From DATBLE01 sp046732255 (GTDB lineage Bacteria; Actinomycetota; Thermoleophilia; Gaiellales; Gaiellaceae), in contig JBKPMR010000062.1 of the NCBI GenBank assembly GCA_046732255.1, positions 51,127-115,126 on the forward strand: a stretch of 64,000 bases of DNA, in the 5' to 3' direction. Made by a program: the position numbers and the translations under genes. Numbering within the stretch: the stretch's first letter is position 1; each line of letters starts with the position of its first letter. Below the pieces are notes generated by a model. The model saw only the letters and a list, made by a program, of their open reading frames with translations, was not told the DNA's origin and searched no databases. Shown piece after piece: positions 24,368-33,223 of this stretch.

Positions 24368-25822
24368 CTAGCTCATCTGAGCGGCCGAAACCCGATCGAG
24401 ATCGGCGAGCTGGAGGTCGAGCCACTCGACCAGGTCGTGCTCACGGACGTGCGCGCGAAGCGCCTCGGCGCGGGTGCGGCGGTCCGCCTCGGGAAGCGAG
24501 AGCGCGGTGTACAACGCCTCGGCCTGCCCGTCGATGTCGAACGGGTCGACCGCGACCACCCAGGGGGCGAGCTCCTCGTACGCGCCGGCGTTGCGGGAGA
24601 GCACGAGCACGCCGTCGTGCTCGTTCACGAGCGGAGCCTCCTTCGCGACCAGGTTCAGCCCGTCGGAGATCGGGTTCACGAACAGCACGTCGTACTGCGT
24701 GTAGGCGGCCACCGACCGAGAGAAGTCGTCGCGCACCTGGAGCAGGACCGGCTCCCAGCCGTCGCGCGCAAACCGGTCGTTCACCTCGCCGGCGGCGGCG
24801 CGGATCTCGTCGACGTAGGCGGCGTACTGCGCGATGTCCTGCCGCGAGGGGTCGAGGAGCGCCAGCATGACAACGCGTCCGTGCACCTCCGGGTGTGTCT
24901 CGAGCAGTCGGCCGTACGCCTCGAACCCGCGCACGATGTTCTTGGACGGATCGGTGCGGTCGACACGCACGATCAGGCGCTCGCGACGCAGCGGCTCGAG
25001 CTCGCGCTGCTCGGCCTGCACGGCCTCGCTGCCGACGAGCTCGGCGAACTCGCCGGTGTCGACGGAGATCGGATGCGCGGTGACGAGGGTGCTGCGGCCG
25101 TCGTACTCGACCGTGCCCGCCTCGACGTCTACGTCCGCGCCGAGCACGGCAGCGGCCGACCCGAGGAAGTTCTCACGCCAGCGGTGAGTGTGGAAGCCGA
25201 CCACGTCGTTGGCGAGCAAGCCCTCGTGGATTGCGTGCGACATGTCGTCGGGGAGGACGTTCCACGCGGCGGGGGTCGGCCACGGGATGTGGACGAAGTG
25301 CGCCATCGCCGCCTCGGGCCGGGCGAGCCGCACGGTCGCCGGTGCCAGGTACAGCTGGTAGTCGTGGAACCAGATCGGGGCATCCGGCTCGGATGCGTCC
25401 TCGTCCAGAACCGCCTCGGCAACCGCCTCGTTGACCCGCCGGTAGCTCTTCCAGGCGCCGCGGAGGTCAGGATCGCCCACCAGGTTCCACAGCTCGTGCT
25501 GGAGGAACCACAGCGCCGGGTTCGCGAACTCGTTGTAGAAGCGGTCGAAGTCCGCCTGGTCGTGGACGACGAGGCGCAGGCGGTACGACGACCCGTCGCG
25601 GCCGGTCTCGTCGAAGGTCCCGGCAGCTTCGGCGGCGACCGCCCGATCCTCGTCCGTCATCGCGTTCGCGACCCAGGTCACTTCGTGCCGCGAGACGAGC
25701 GGCGCCAGAGCGGTGACGAGACCCCCTCCTCCGCGCCGTGCCGAGCGGCCGTGCTCGTCCCGCGTGTAGGTGACCGGCCCGCGGTTGGAGACGATGATCA
25801 GGTGCCGGCGCGCCGCGCTCAC
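24368..25822 (-). CDS. otsA: Trehalose-6-phosphate synthase
   Basis: 484 residues, GT20 family, from GTG 25822. LIIVSNRGPVTY, IWFHDYQLYLAP, VHIPWPTPAAW, GFHTHRWRENFL, HPISVDTGEF, VDRTDPSKNI and FVNPISDGLNLVAKEAP mark the donor and acceptor sites. It joins UDP- or GDP-glucose with glucose-6-phosphate. No phosphatase (otsB) is adjacent. The open frame extends further upstream only as a shadow of htrA. Confidence 0.9.
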   Translation of the reverse strand: MSAARRHLIIVSNRGPVTYTRDEHGRSARRGGGGLVTALAPLVSRHEVTWVANAMTDEDRAVAAEAAGTFDETGRDGSSYRLRLVVHDQADFDRFYNEFANPALWFLQHELWNLVGDPDLRGAWKSYRRVNEAVAEAVLDEDASEPDAPIWFHDYQLYLAPATVRLARPEAAMAHFVHIPWPTPAAWNVLPDDMSHAIHEGLLANDVVGFHTHRWRENFLGSAAAVLGADVDVEAGTVEYDGRSTLVTAHPISVDTGEFAELVGSEAVQAEQRELEPLRRERLIVRVDRTDPSKNIVRGFEAYGRLLETHPEVHGRVVMLALLDPSRQDIAQYAAYVDEIRAAAGEVNDRFARDGWEPVLLQVRDDFSRSVAAYTQYDVLFVNPISDGLNLVAKEAPLVNEHDGVLVLSRNAGAYEELAPWVVAVDPFDIDGQAEALYTALSLPEADRRTRAEALRAHVREHDLVEWLDLQLADLDRVSAAQMS

Positions 25823-25863
25823 TGGATGAGCGTAGCCTGCCGGGCGAGGACGGAGCCGCCGGG

Positions 25864-27060
25864 CTACCGCCCGGCGTCCGGATTCTTGGGCCGCGTGGCC
25901 AGGGTAACCGCCACGGACCTGTGCTCGCCGCGACGCACGATCGTGAACGTGACCGTCTGTCCGGGATGCAATCGCTCGGTCACTGACCGGACGACGTCCG
26001 CCGCGCTTCGGACCGGCCGGCCGCCGATCGAGACGACGACGTCGCCGCCGAAGGTGAACGACGAGCCGTTGAAGTCGCGCTCGTCGGAGCCGCCCCGAAG
26101 CCCGGCCCGATCGGCGGGGCTGTCGGGCCGAACGGTCGTGATCACGGCTCCGTACCGCACAGGATAGTGGAAGCGGCGGGCAATCCCCGGCGTCAGATCC
26201 TCGGAGGTCACCCCGACGTAGGCGTAAGAGACCGTTCCGCCGACGAGCAGCTGACGCATCGAGCGGCGGGCGGCGTTGATCGGCACCGCGAAGCCGACTC
26301 CTTCCGCGTTGCCCGAGTCGCTCCGGATCTGTGCGTTGATCCCGATCACACGGCCCTGGGCGTCGAAGAGCGGCCCGCCGGAGCTGCCGTGGTTGATCGG
26401 CGCGTCGACCTGAATCGCGTCCACGAGGTTGTACTGCGAGGTGAGCGACTCGATCGAGCGCTCGGTTGCCGAGACGACGCCGACCGTGAGCGAGTTCTCG
26501 TTTCCGAACGGGCTGCCGATCGCAGCCACCGGGTCGCCGACGTGCACTCCGCCGGAGTCCCCGAGCGCAAGCGGCGTGAGCGAGTGCACCTTCGGGTCGA
26601 CCCGGAGCACCCCGACGTCGTCGAAGACGTCCCAGCCGACGATCTCCGCCTTCACCCGGTCGCGGTCGCGAAACTCGACGAAGACGTCGGCCGCGGCCTG
26701 CGCGGTGCCGCCGACGCTGCCGGCGGTCGTGATCACGTGCGAGCTGGTCAGGATCAGCCCGTCCGGCGAGACGACGAATCCGGAGCCCTGCGCTGCGCTC
26801 GTGTTGTTGCCCGAGCCGAAGACGGAGTAGAGCGTCACGACGCCCGCGGCACGCTCGGCGTAGATCCGAGCGGGGTCGAAGGCCCCGGCGATCGCCGGTC
26901 GAACGGGCGCCGAGGTCGCCTGCGCGGGCGGCGCTTCCTGGACGACGACGGTGCGTCGCTCGGCGTGGAGCCACCCCGCCGCCCAGGCGACGAGGAGAAC
27001 AGCTGCGCCGCCGATGACGGCGCATAGACCCGCGACTACGCCCACCGAACGCCGCGACAT
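25864..27060 (-). CDS. HtrA/DegP-type trypsin-like serine protease with PDZ domain
   Basis: 398 residues from ATG 27060. One N-terminal membrane anchor (about 7-30), then a trypsin-like domain with H108 in SSHVITTAG, D148 in FDDVGVL and S227 in GSSGGPL, then one PDZ domain (about 290-385) with GAVITTVRPDSPADRAGLRGG. The protease would face outside the membrane and degrade misfolded envelope proteins. The two-component pair upstream could be its regulator, as in other bacteria, but no binding site is seen. Confidence 0.9.
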   Translation of the reverse strand: MSRRSVGVVAGLCAVIGGAAVLLVAWAAGWLHAERRTVVVQEAPPAQATSAPVRPAIAGAFDPARIYAERAAGVVTLYSVFGSGNNTSAAQGSGFVVSPDGLILTSSHVITTAGSVGGTAQAAADVFVEFRDRDRVKAEIVGWDVFDDVGVLRVDPKVHSLTPLALGDSGGVHVGDPVAAIGSPFGNENSLTVGVVSATERSIESLTSQYNLVDAIQVDAPINHGSSGGPLFDAQGRVIGINAQIRSDSGNAEGVGFAVPINAARRSMRQLLVGGTVSYAYVGVTSEDLTPGIARRFHYPVRYGAVITTVRPDSPADRAGLRGGSDERDFNGSSFTFGGDVVVSIGGRPVRSAADVVRSVTERLHPGQTVTFTIVRRGEHRSVAVTLATRPKNPDAGR

Positions 27061-27121
27061 CCATCGCACTGTACCCGGGCCCTGCTTGTGCGCTTTGCCA
27101 CACAAATTCCTGTGAAAACGG

Positions 27122-28519
27122 TCAAACGGGCAAGGCGCGATCCTCGGTCTCGAGGGTCGCGACCGGCAACCGCAGCCTGAACACCGTCTGTCCCGGGTCG
27201 GATTCGAGCTCCAGGCTCCCGTCCATCGCCTGCGCCAGCTCGCGCGCAATCGCCAGGCCAAGCCCGCTTCCCGACGACTTTCGCCCCTCGACCCGGTAGA
27301 AGCGCTCGAACACATGCGCCGCGTGGTCGTCCGGGATTCCCGGCCCGTCGTCCTCGACCTCGAGGACACCCGACCAGACCCTCACCTGCACGCGCGTTCC
27401 CTCGGGCGTGTGCACGAGCGCGTTCTCGAGCAATGCACGGGCGACCTGGAGTACACGCTGCTCGTCTCCGAGTACGTGGGCGCCGTCCTCCGCGGCCAGC
27501 TCCAGTGGCCGCCCGCCCGCGACCGCAAGCGCTGCGAACTCGTCGACCGCCGTCTCGGCGACCTCCGCGAGATCCACCACCTCGCGTTCGATCCGCAGCC
27601 GCCCCGCATCCGCTCGTGACAGGTCGAGCAGCTCCGTCGCAAGCTTCGCCAGCCGGTCGACCTGCTCGCTCATGGTCGCGAGGAACTCCCGCCGTGTCTC
27701 CTCGTCGAGCTCCTCGTCGCGCAGGAGCTCCAGGAACCCGCCCAGCGAGAAGACCGGCGTCCGCAGCTCGTGAGACGCATTCGCGATGAACTCGCTGCGG
27801 GCGTGGTCCAGACGGGCCAGCCGCAGCCGCATGCGGTCGAATGTCCGCGCGAGCTCCCCGACCTCATCGGCCCCGGTGTCCGTGATCGGCTCGTCGAACT
27901 GCCCGGCCGCGATCCGCTCGGCGGCCACCTCCAATCGCCGCAGCCGCCGTGCGAACAGCCACGACCCCGCATAGCCGACGCCGAGCGCGACGACGAACGC
28001 CAGCGCGCCTGCCAGCAGCAGCCGCTTGCGCGTCACCCGCACCGTCGCCAGCGCCTCGTGCAACGACGAGGACAGGAGCAGCACCGACGAAGAACGCGGC
28101 ACCGGCGCCGCCGCCTCCGCATAGCGCTCGTCGCCACGCGTGACCGTTCCGCCGGCAGGGACTCGACCCTCGGCGGTGCGCAGCGCGAGCCGATCGTGCT
28201 GGATGTCGCTCGAGCGGAATCCCTGCGAGTCGCCGGCGACCACGAGCGCGGTCGGCGGCCCGATCGTGTCGTAGACGACGACGCGCGCGTTTGCACCGGC
28301 CGACGCCGCTTCCAGGAAATCCGGCCACCGGATCCGGTTCGCAGGCAGCTCGCGCGCGATCTCCGGTGCGGCGCGTTCGAGCGCCGAGACCCGCGCGTTG
28401 ACGAGACGGCTCTCCAGCGACGGGACGACGATCAGGTAGACGAGCGCCAGCGCGCCCGCGAGCACGACGAGGAACGCGAGCGCCAGCCGCGAGCCCACGC
28501 CGCTGAACAGCCGTCTCAC
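27122..28519 (-). CDS. Sensor histidine kinase
   Basis: 465 residues. Two membrane helices (about 11-32 and 168-190) enclose an extracytoplasmic sensor of about 130 residues, followed by HAMP (about 190-240), HisKA with H250 in FIANASHELRTP, and HATPase with N-box ALLENALVHTPEG, G1 EDDGPGIPDDH, and G2 SSGSGLGLAIA. The start overlaps the response-regulator stop by 4 bases, so they are a cognate pair. The signal is unknown. Confidence 0.92.
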   Translation of the reverse strand: MRRLFSGVGSRLALAFLVVLAGALALVYLIVVPSLESRLVNARVSALERAAPEIARELPANRIRWPDFLEAASAGANARVVVYDTIGPPTALVVAGDSQGFRSSDIQHDRLALRTAEGRVPAGGTVTRGDERYAEAAAPVPRSSSVLLLSSSLHEALATVRVTRKRLLLAGALAFVVALGVGYAGSWLFARRLRRLEVAAERIAAGQFDEPITDTGADEVGELARTFDRMRLRLARLDHARSEFIANASHELRTPVFSLGGFLELLRDEELDEETRREFLATMSEQVDRLAKLATELLDLSRADAGRLRIEREVVDLAEVAETAVDEFAALAVAGGRPLELAAEDGAHVLGDEQRVLQVARALLENALVHTPEGTRVQVRVWSGVLEVEDDGPGIPDDHAAHVFERFYRVEGRKSSGSGLGLAIARELAQAMDGSLELESDPGQTVFRLRLPVATLETEDRALPV

Positions 28520-29214
28520 GGCTCGCGGAAGCGGTAGCCGACGCCCCGCACGGTGAGCAGGAATTGCGGGTCGCGTGCGTCGCGTTCCAGCTTCTCCCGC
28601 AGATGCCGGATGTGGACGTCGATCGTGCGCGGCTCGCGGTAGTCGGAGCTGCCGCGGATCGCCTCGAGGAGGGACTGCCGCGAGAACACACGGCCCGGCC
28701 GCGAGACGAGCGTCCGCAGGAGCTCGAACTCGACGTAGGTCAGATGAACCGGCCTGCCGTCCAGCTCGACCGACCTTCGCGCCGGATCGATTCGCAACCC
28801 ATCGGCCTCGAGCACCTCCTCGCCCACAGGCTGATGCGGCGGAGCAGACGCCCGCCGGAGGAGCGCCCTGACGCGGCTCCGGAACTCGCGGATCGAGAAC
28901 GGCTTCGTGATGTAGTCGTCGGCGCCGAGCTCGAGGCCGAGCACCTTGTCGAGCTCGTCGTCGCGAGCGGTGAGCATGATGATCGGCACGCTGCTCCGCG
29001 CCCGCAGCTGCTTGCAGACCTCCAGCCCGTCGAGATGGGGAAGCATCACGTCGAGCACGACGAGGTCGACCCGCTCGGCGTCGAACCGCGCCAGCGCCTC
29101 GTCCCCGTCGCGCGCCTGGACGACGCGGAAGCCGTCGCGTTCGAGCGGATAGGTCAGGAGCTTCTGGACGGACTCCTCGTCGTCGACGAGCAGGATGGTT
29201 ACTGGATCCGCCAT
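28516..29214 (-). CDS. OmpR/PhoB-type response regulator
   Basis: 232 residues. Receiver with D11/D12, phosphoacceptor D55 in VVLDVMLPHLDG and the conserved lysine in YITKPFS; then a winged-helix DNA-binding domain with HLTYVEFELLRTLVSRPGRVFSRQSLLEAI and RTIDVHIRHLREKLE. Paired with the overlapping kinase gene. It is divergent from the M28-like gene; the 59-base gap is likely to hold promoters for both. Confidence 0.93.
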   Translation of the reverse strand: MADPVTILLVDDEESVQKLLTYPLERDGFRVVQARDGDEALARFDAERVDLVVLDVMLPHLDGLEVCKQLRARSSVPIIMLTARDDELDKVLGLELGADDYITKPFSIREFRSRVRALLRRASAPPHQPVGEEVLEADGLRIDPARRSVELDGRPVHLTYVEFELLRTLVSRPGRVFSRQSLLEAIRGSSDYREPRTIDVHIRHLREKLERDARDPQFLLTVRGVGYRFREP

Positions 29215-29273
29215 CAGAGCCGACCGCCGAGCGTGCGTACTATAGCTTTGCTATCGCCACTCAAGCGCCAGCC

Positions 29274-31145
29274 ATGCCGCCTACCCCGAGGCGGCGGCGC
29301 AGGCGCGGCACTCCCGAGCGTCCGGTCAACAGCCGCCTCTACCGCGGAACCTGGCTGCTCGTCGGACTGCCGCTGCTCGTCGCCGCCTTCAGCGTCGAGC
29401 GGCCGGCGCCGCTCCCGGCGCCGACGACTCCGGCGACGCAGTTCGACGGGTCGTCGGCAGCAGCGCTCGCGCGCGAGCTCTCGCTCCTCTACCCGGACCG
29501 ATCGCCCGGCTCGGCCGGCTCTCTGGGTGCGACGCGGTGGCTCGAGGACAAGATGAAGCTGTACTCGTACACGCCGCAGGAGGACCCGTTCGAGGCGACG
29601 ATCCCCGGCGAGGGCCGGAAACGGCTCCGTAACGTTTCCTTCTCGACGGGACCCACCACCGCCGGAGCGATCATCGTCATGGCTCACCGGGACGACTCCG
29701 GGCTGGGCGCGGGAGCGAACGACAACGCATCGGGCACGGCGGCGCTGGTCGAGCTGGCGCGGACGTACGGCCGCCCGGTCGGCGCCCCGTCCGGCAACTC
29801 CGGCCCCAAGCACCAGCTGATCTTCCTGTCCACGGACGGCGGGGCATTCGGCGGGCTCGGCGCGCAGCGTTTCATCCAGCGATACCCGGACCCGCGCCAA
29901 ATCGTCGCGGTCGTCAACCTCGATTCGATCGCGGGCAAGGGCAAGCCGCGGATCGAGATCGCCGGCGACCAACCACGCTCGCCGGCGGCCGGGCTGCTCG
30001 AGACCGCCGCGGCACGGATCGGCGAGCAGACCGGATCCGGCCCCGGTCGGACGAGCGGGCTCGGACAGCTGACCGACCTCGGGTTCCCGTTCAGCTTCTA
30101 CGAGCAGGCCCCGCTCATCGGCCGCGGCGTGCCGGCGATCACGCTGACCACCGCCGGAAACCGTCCGCCCGCCTCGTTCGGCGATGCACCCGCACGGCTG
30201 AACCAGACACGGCTCGCGGAGATCGGCCGCGCGGCACAGGGCCTCGTCGGGTCGATCGACGAGTTCGGCCTGGTCGGCGGCAGCCGCAGCTACGTCTACC
30301 TCGGACAGCGCCTGGTCCGCGGCTGGGCGATCGAGCTCGCCCTCGTCGCAATGCTCTTGCCGTTCGCAGTCACCGCCGTCGACCTGTTCGCACGCTGCCG
30401 CCGCAGGCACATCCCGGTCGTGCCCGCCTTGCGCTCGTACCGAAGCCGGCTCGCCTTCTGGCTCTGGACCGGCCTGATGTTTCTCTTTCTCGACCTGGTC
30501 GGCATCTGGCCCGACGGTGCCCCGCGTCCCATCAATCCCGAGACGAACGCCGCGACGCACTGGCCGCTGCTCGGCATCTTCCTCCTCACCCTCCTCGCGC
30601 TGCCGGCGTGGCTGGTCACGCGGGCCCGCCTCGTTCCCCGACGGCCTCCGACCGCAGAGGAAGAGCTGGCAGGACACACCGCGACGATGCTCGCACTCGG
30701 CGTCGTCGCGCTCCTCGTCGTCGCGACAAACCCCTTCGCACTCCTGTTCCTGCTCCCCTGCCTGCACATCTGGCTCTGGCTGCCGCACACGCGCGGCGAC
30801 CGGACACTCGCACCGATCGGGCTCCTGGTCGCGGGACTGATCGGCCCGTTCATCCTGCTCGGGTCGTTCATGTTCCGCTTCGGTCTCGGGCTCGACGCTC
30901 CCTGGTACCTTGCCGAGCTGGCTACCGTGGGCTACATCACGATCGTGCCCCTCTTCCTGGCGCTGTGTTGGGCCGCAGGAGCAGCTCAGCTGACCGCAAT
31001 CGCGCTCGGACGGTATCGGCCGTATCCGTCGGCCGCCGAACGGCCGCCGCTCGGGCCGATCCGCAGCACCGTGCGGGCGGTCGTCCTCGGGATCCGCAGC
31101 CGCCGTCGCGGCACCGCCCGGCCCGACGAAGCCGCCGAAGCCTGA
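29274..31145 (+). CDS. M28 peptidase-like membrane protein
   Basis: 623 residues: one N-terminal helix (about 25-41), an M28-like zinc peptidase domain outside the membrane (about 60-335), then about seven helices. H138 and D150 (AHRDDSGLGAGANDNASG) and D217 (VVNLDS) are in ligand positions. Where active M28 enzymes have a Glu-Glu pair the sequence reads STDGGAFGG (D188), and the last histidine ligand is replaced by TTAGNRPP. Catalysis is therefore doubtful. The stop overlaps the sortase start, which suggests a shared role at the cell surface. The second domain could have a channel or scaffold function. Confidence 0.72.
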   Translation: MPPTPRRRRRRGTPERPVNSRLYRGTWLLVGLPLLVAAFSVERPAPLPAPTTPATQFDGSSAAALARELSLLYPDRSPGSAGSLGATRWLEDKMKLYSYTPQEDPFEATIPGEGRKRLRNVSFSTGPTTAGAIIVMAHRDDSGLGAGANDNASGTAALVELARTYGRPVGAPSGNSGPKHQLIFLSTDGGAFGGLGAQRFIQRYPDPRQIVAVVNLDSIAGKGKPRIEIAGDQPRSPAAGLLETAAARIGEQTGSGPGRTSGLGQLTDLGFPFSFYEQAPLIGRGVPAITLTTAGNRPPASFGDAPARLNQTRLAEIGRAAQGLVGSIDEFGLVGGSRSYVYLGQRLVRGWAIELALVAMLLPFAVTAVDLFARCRRRHIPVVPALRSYRSRLAFWLWTGLMFLFLDLVGIWPDGAPRPINPETNAATHWPLLGIFLLTLLALPAWLVTRARLVPRRPPTAEEELAGHTATMLALGVVALLVVATNPFALLFLLPCLHIWLWLPHTRGDRTLAPIGLLVAGLIGPFILLGSFMFRFGLGLDAPWYLAELATVGYITIVPLFLALCWAAGAAQLTAIALGRYRPYPSAAERPPLGPIRSTVRAVVLGIRSRRRGTARPDEAAEA

Positions 31146-31873
31146 TGGGCCGGGCCGCCCGGATCACCGGGACGCTGATGATCGTCGCCGGCGCCGGCGC
31201 GGTCATCTGGGTCGTGCTCGTCTGGCAGTGGCAGGACCCGTTCACCGCGCTCTACACCAAGTACGAGCAGCACAAGCTCGCCTCCCGTTTCTCACATCGG
31301 TTCGCGGAGTACAAGCCCCCGGCGACGATCCGGCCGGTGACCAAGGCGCCGGACGGCTCGGTGTCGGTCGACGCGGAGCGCGCCCGCATTCGCGCAGAGG
31401 CAACCGCCTACCGGCGCGCGCTCAAGGAAGGAGAGCCGGTCGGGCGGCTGATCGTCCATCGTCTCGGCCTCAAGTCGATCGTGGTCAACGGGACCGGCCA
31501 TGACGACCTGACCAAGGGCCCGGGTCGCGACCTGCGGACGTACATGCCGGGCCAGGGCGAGCTGATCTACATCGCGGGCCATCGGACAACCTACCTCGCC
31601 CCGTTCTCGCACATCGACAGCCTGCGGCCAGGCGACCCGATCACGCTCGAGCTCCCCTACGGCACCTTCCACTACGAGGTGACCGGACACAGGATCGTGG
31701 ACGCGGACGACCTCTCCGTCCTGAAGACGCACCACCGCGAGCAGCTCGTCCTCCAGGCCTGTCACCCGCGGTTCTTCGCGACGCATCGGTACCTGGCCTA
31801 CGCGAAGCTCGTCAAAGTCGAGCCGCGAAACGGCTCGCCGTACACCGTCGGGTCCTCGGGACCAATCGCATAA
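31145..31873 (+). CDS. Sortase (class E-like)
   Basis: 242 residues. N-terminal helix (about 8-28) as signal anchor, then the sortase barrel: YIAGHRTTYLAPFSHIDSLRPGD with the catalytic histidine, LVLQACHP with the cysteine (about 206), and THRYLAYAKL with the arginine. TLxTC is changed to VLQAC. Sortases attach surface proteins to the wall or to pili; no LPxTG-type substrate is seen in the window. The ATG overlaps the stop of the M28-like gene by 1 base. Confidence 0.87.
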   Translation: MGRAARITGTLMIVAGAGAVIWVVLVWQWQDPFTALYTKYEQHKLASRFSHRFAEYKPPATIRPVTKAPDGSVSVDAERARIRAEATAYRRALKEGEPVGRLIVHRLGLKSIVVNGTGHDDLTKGPGRDLRTYMPGQGELIYIAGHRTTYLAPFSHIDSLRPGDPITLELPYGTFHYEVTGHRIVDADDLSVLKTHHREQLVLQACHPRFFATHRYLAYAKLVKVEPRNGSPYTVGSSGPIA

Positions 31874-31874
31874 A

Positions 31875-32003
31875 CGCTCGCCGCGCTTCGCGCGAGCTCG
31901 CTCGCACGGGGGGAACAGCCGGTTCCCCCCGTGAGCCCCCTCCCCAATACCACTGTGCTCACGGCCGGCGTCCGCATGCCGCGCCCGCCATGTCGGTCGC
32001 GGC
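31875..32003 (+). repeat. Dispersed two-hairpin repeat, copy 4
   Basis: Plus-strand reading: CGCTCGCC starts one base after the sortase TAA; hairpin arms CACGGGGGGAAC/GTTCCCCCCGTG; GTGAGCCCCCTCCCC; then the CATG near-palindrome (31978-32003). The extra G-C pair and missing A-T pair of the stem relative to copies 1-3 keep the pairing intact. It lies between convergent sortase and moeA genes. Confidence 0.85.
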
Positions 32004-32012
32004 GACGACCCT

Positions 32013-33212
32013 CTACAGCGAGATGTAGCGCACGACAGAACCTGCTTTGAGTTCGCCGTCTCCGCGGGGGACGAGGACGAGCGCGTTCGCCTGGGCCGAA
32101 CGGACGATCATGTGCGACTCCTGGCCGCTGACCGGCTCGAGGATGACTCCGTCGTCGCCGTCAGTCGCGCGGGCGCGAAGCAGGTCGTCACGCCCGGCGT
32201 TGCGCCCGACGTCGACGGCGAGGCGACCGGCCTCGAAGGTCGGCCCCGGAGCGGACGCTCCCTGCAACGCCCGGATCGCCGGGCGCACGAACAGCTCGCA
32301 GCCGACGAGCGACGAGACCGGGTTCCCCGGCAGGCCGAAGACCAGTGTGGAGCCGTGGACGCCGAACGCGACCGGCTTGCCCGGCCGGACGGCGACACGC
32401 CAGAAGACCTCCTCGACGCCGAACTCCGACTCGACCCGGCGGACGAGGTCGTGCGGTCCCACCGAGACACCGCCAGACGTGACCAGCACGTCGTGCTCGA
32501 GACCCTTCGCCAGCGCCTGCCGGTGCTCCTTCTCGTCGTCGGCAACGGCATCCAACCGGGTGACGACCGCGCCCTCCGCCGCGAGCTGCGCGGCGAGCAT
32601 GACGCCGTTGGCCTCGTAGACCTCTCCCGGGCCGAGCGGCGACCCCGGTGACCTGAGCTCGGTACCCGTAGTCAGCACGGCCACGCGCGGTCTCCGACCG
32701 CAACGGACCTCGGCCACGCCGGCCGCTGCGAGCGCACCGATCTGAGCCGGGCTGAGCCTGACGCCGGCGGGAACGACAACCGCCCCTGCGGCCACGTCTC
32801 TGCCAACCGGCCGGATGTTGGCTCCGACGACAACAGAGTCAGGGATCTCGATCTCGTTGTCGTGTTCGACAACAAGCTCGTGCTGGATGACGGCGTCGGC
32901 GCCCTCGGGGACCATCCCGCCCGTTGCAATGCCCATCGTCTCGCCGGCTGCGAGCGGCCGGGTCGCCGGCGCTCCTGCGGCAATCCGCTGGACTACGGGT
33001 AGCCGCCCCGGCGTATCGACGGAGCGCACGGCGTAGCCGTCCATGGCGGAGCTCGGAAACGGCGGCAGGTCGACGACCGCCTCCGCCGGGTCCGCGAGCA
33101 CGCGTCCGGCGGCGTCCGCCAGCGCCACCCGCTCGACGTCGAGCGGCTGCGCACGTTCGAGCACGAGCGCCTGCGCCGCCTCGAGTGTCAAAAGCTCGTC
33201 CATGCGGGACAT
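32013..33212 (-). CDS. moeA: Molybdopterin molybdenumtransferase MoeA
   Basis: 399 residues. LPPFPSSAMDGYAV, GMVPEGADAVIQHE, GANIRPVGRDVAAG, VLTTGTELRSPG, VLVTSGGVSVGPHDLV and GLPGNPVSSLVGCELFV cover the family motifs. It inserts molybdate into adenylylated molybdopterin, following Mog (23.3 kb) in the pathway. It is divergent from the kinase gene with 11 bases between start codons. Confidence 0.93.
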   Translation of the reverse strand: MSRMDELLTLEAAQALVLERAQPLDVERVALADAAGRVLADPAEAVVDLPPFPSSAMDGYAVRSVDTPGRLPVVQRIAAGAPATRPLAAGETMGIATGGMVPEGADAVIQHELVVEHDNEIEIPDSVVVGANIRPVGRDVAAGAVVVPAGVRLSPAQIGALAAAGVAEVRCGRRPRVAVLTTGTELRSPGSPLGPGEVYEANGVMLAAQLAAEGAVVTRLDAVADDEKEHRQALAKGLEHDVLVTSGGVSVGPHDLVRRVESEFGVEEVFWRVAVRPGKPVAFGVHGSTLVFGLPGNPVSSLVGCELFVRPAIRALQGASAPGPTFEAGRLAVDVGRNAGRDDLLRARATDGDDGVILEPVSGQESHMIVRSAQANALVLVPRGDGELKAGSVVRYISL

Positions 33213-33223
33213 ACGCTACTCCT

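Noticed and set aside
23423..26167. Plus-strand open frame of 914 codons
   Set aside because: Antisense shadow of mog, moaC, otsA and htrA; composition is Arg/Ser/Val-rich without motifs.
25823..27103. otsA extended upstream to fuse with htrA sequence
   Set aside because: The extension is htrA read in another frame and has no GT20 similarity; GTG 25822 gives the normal OtsA start.
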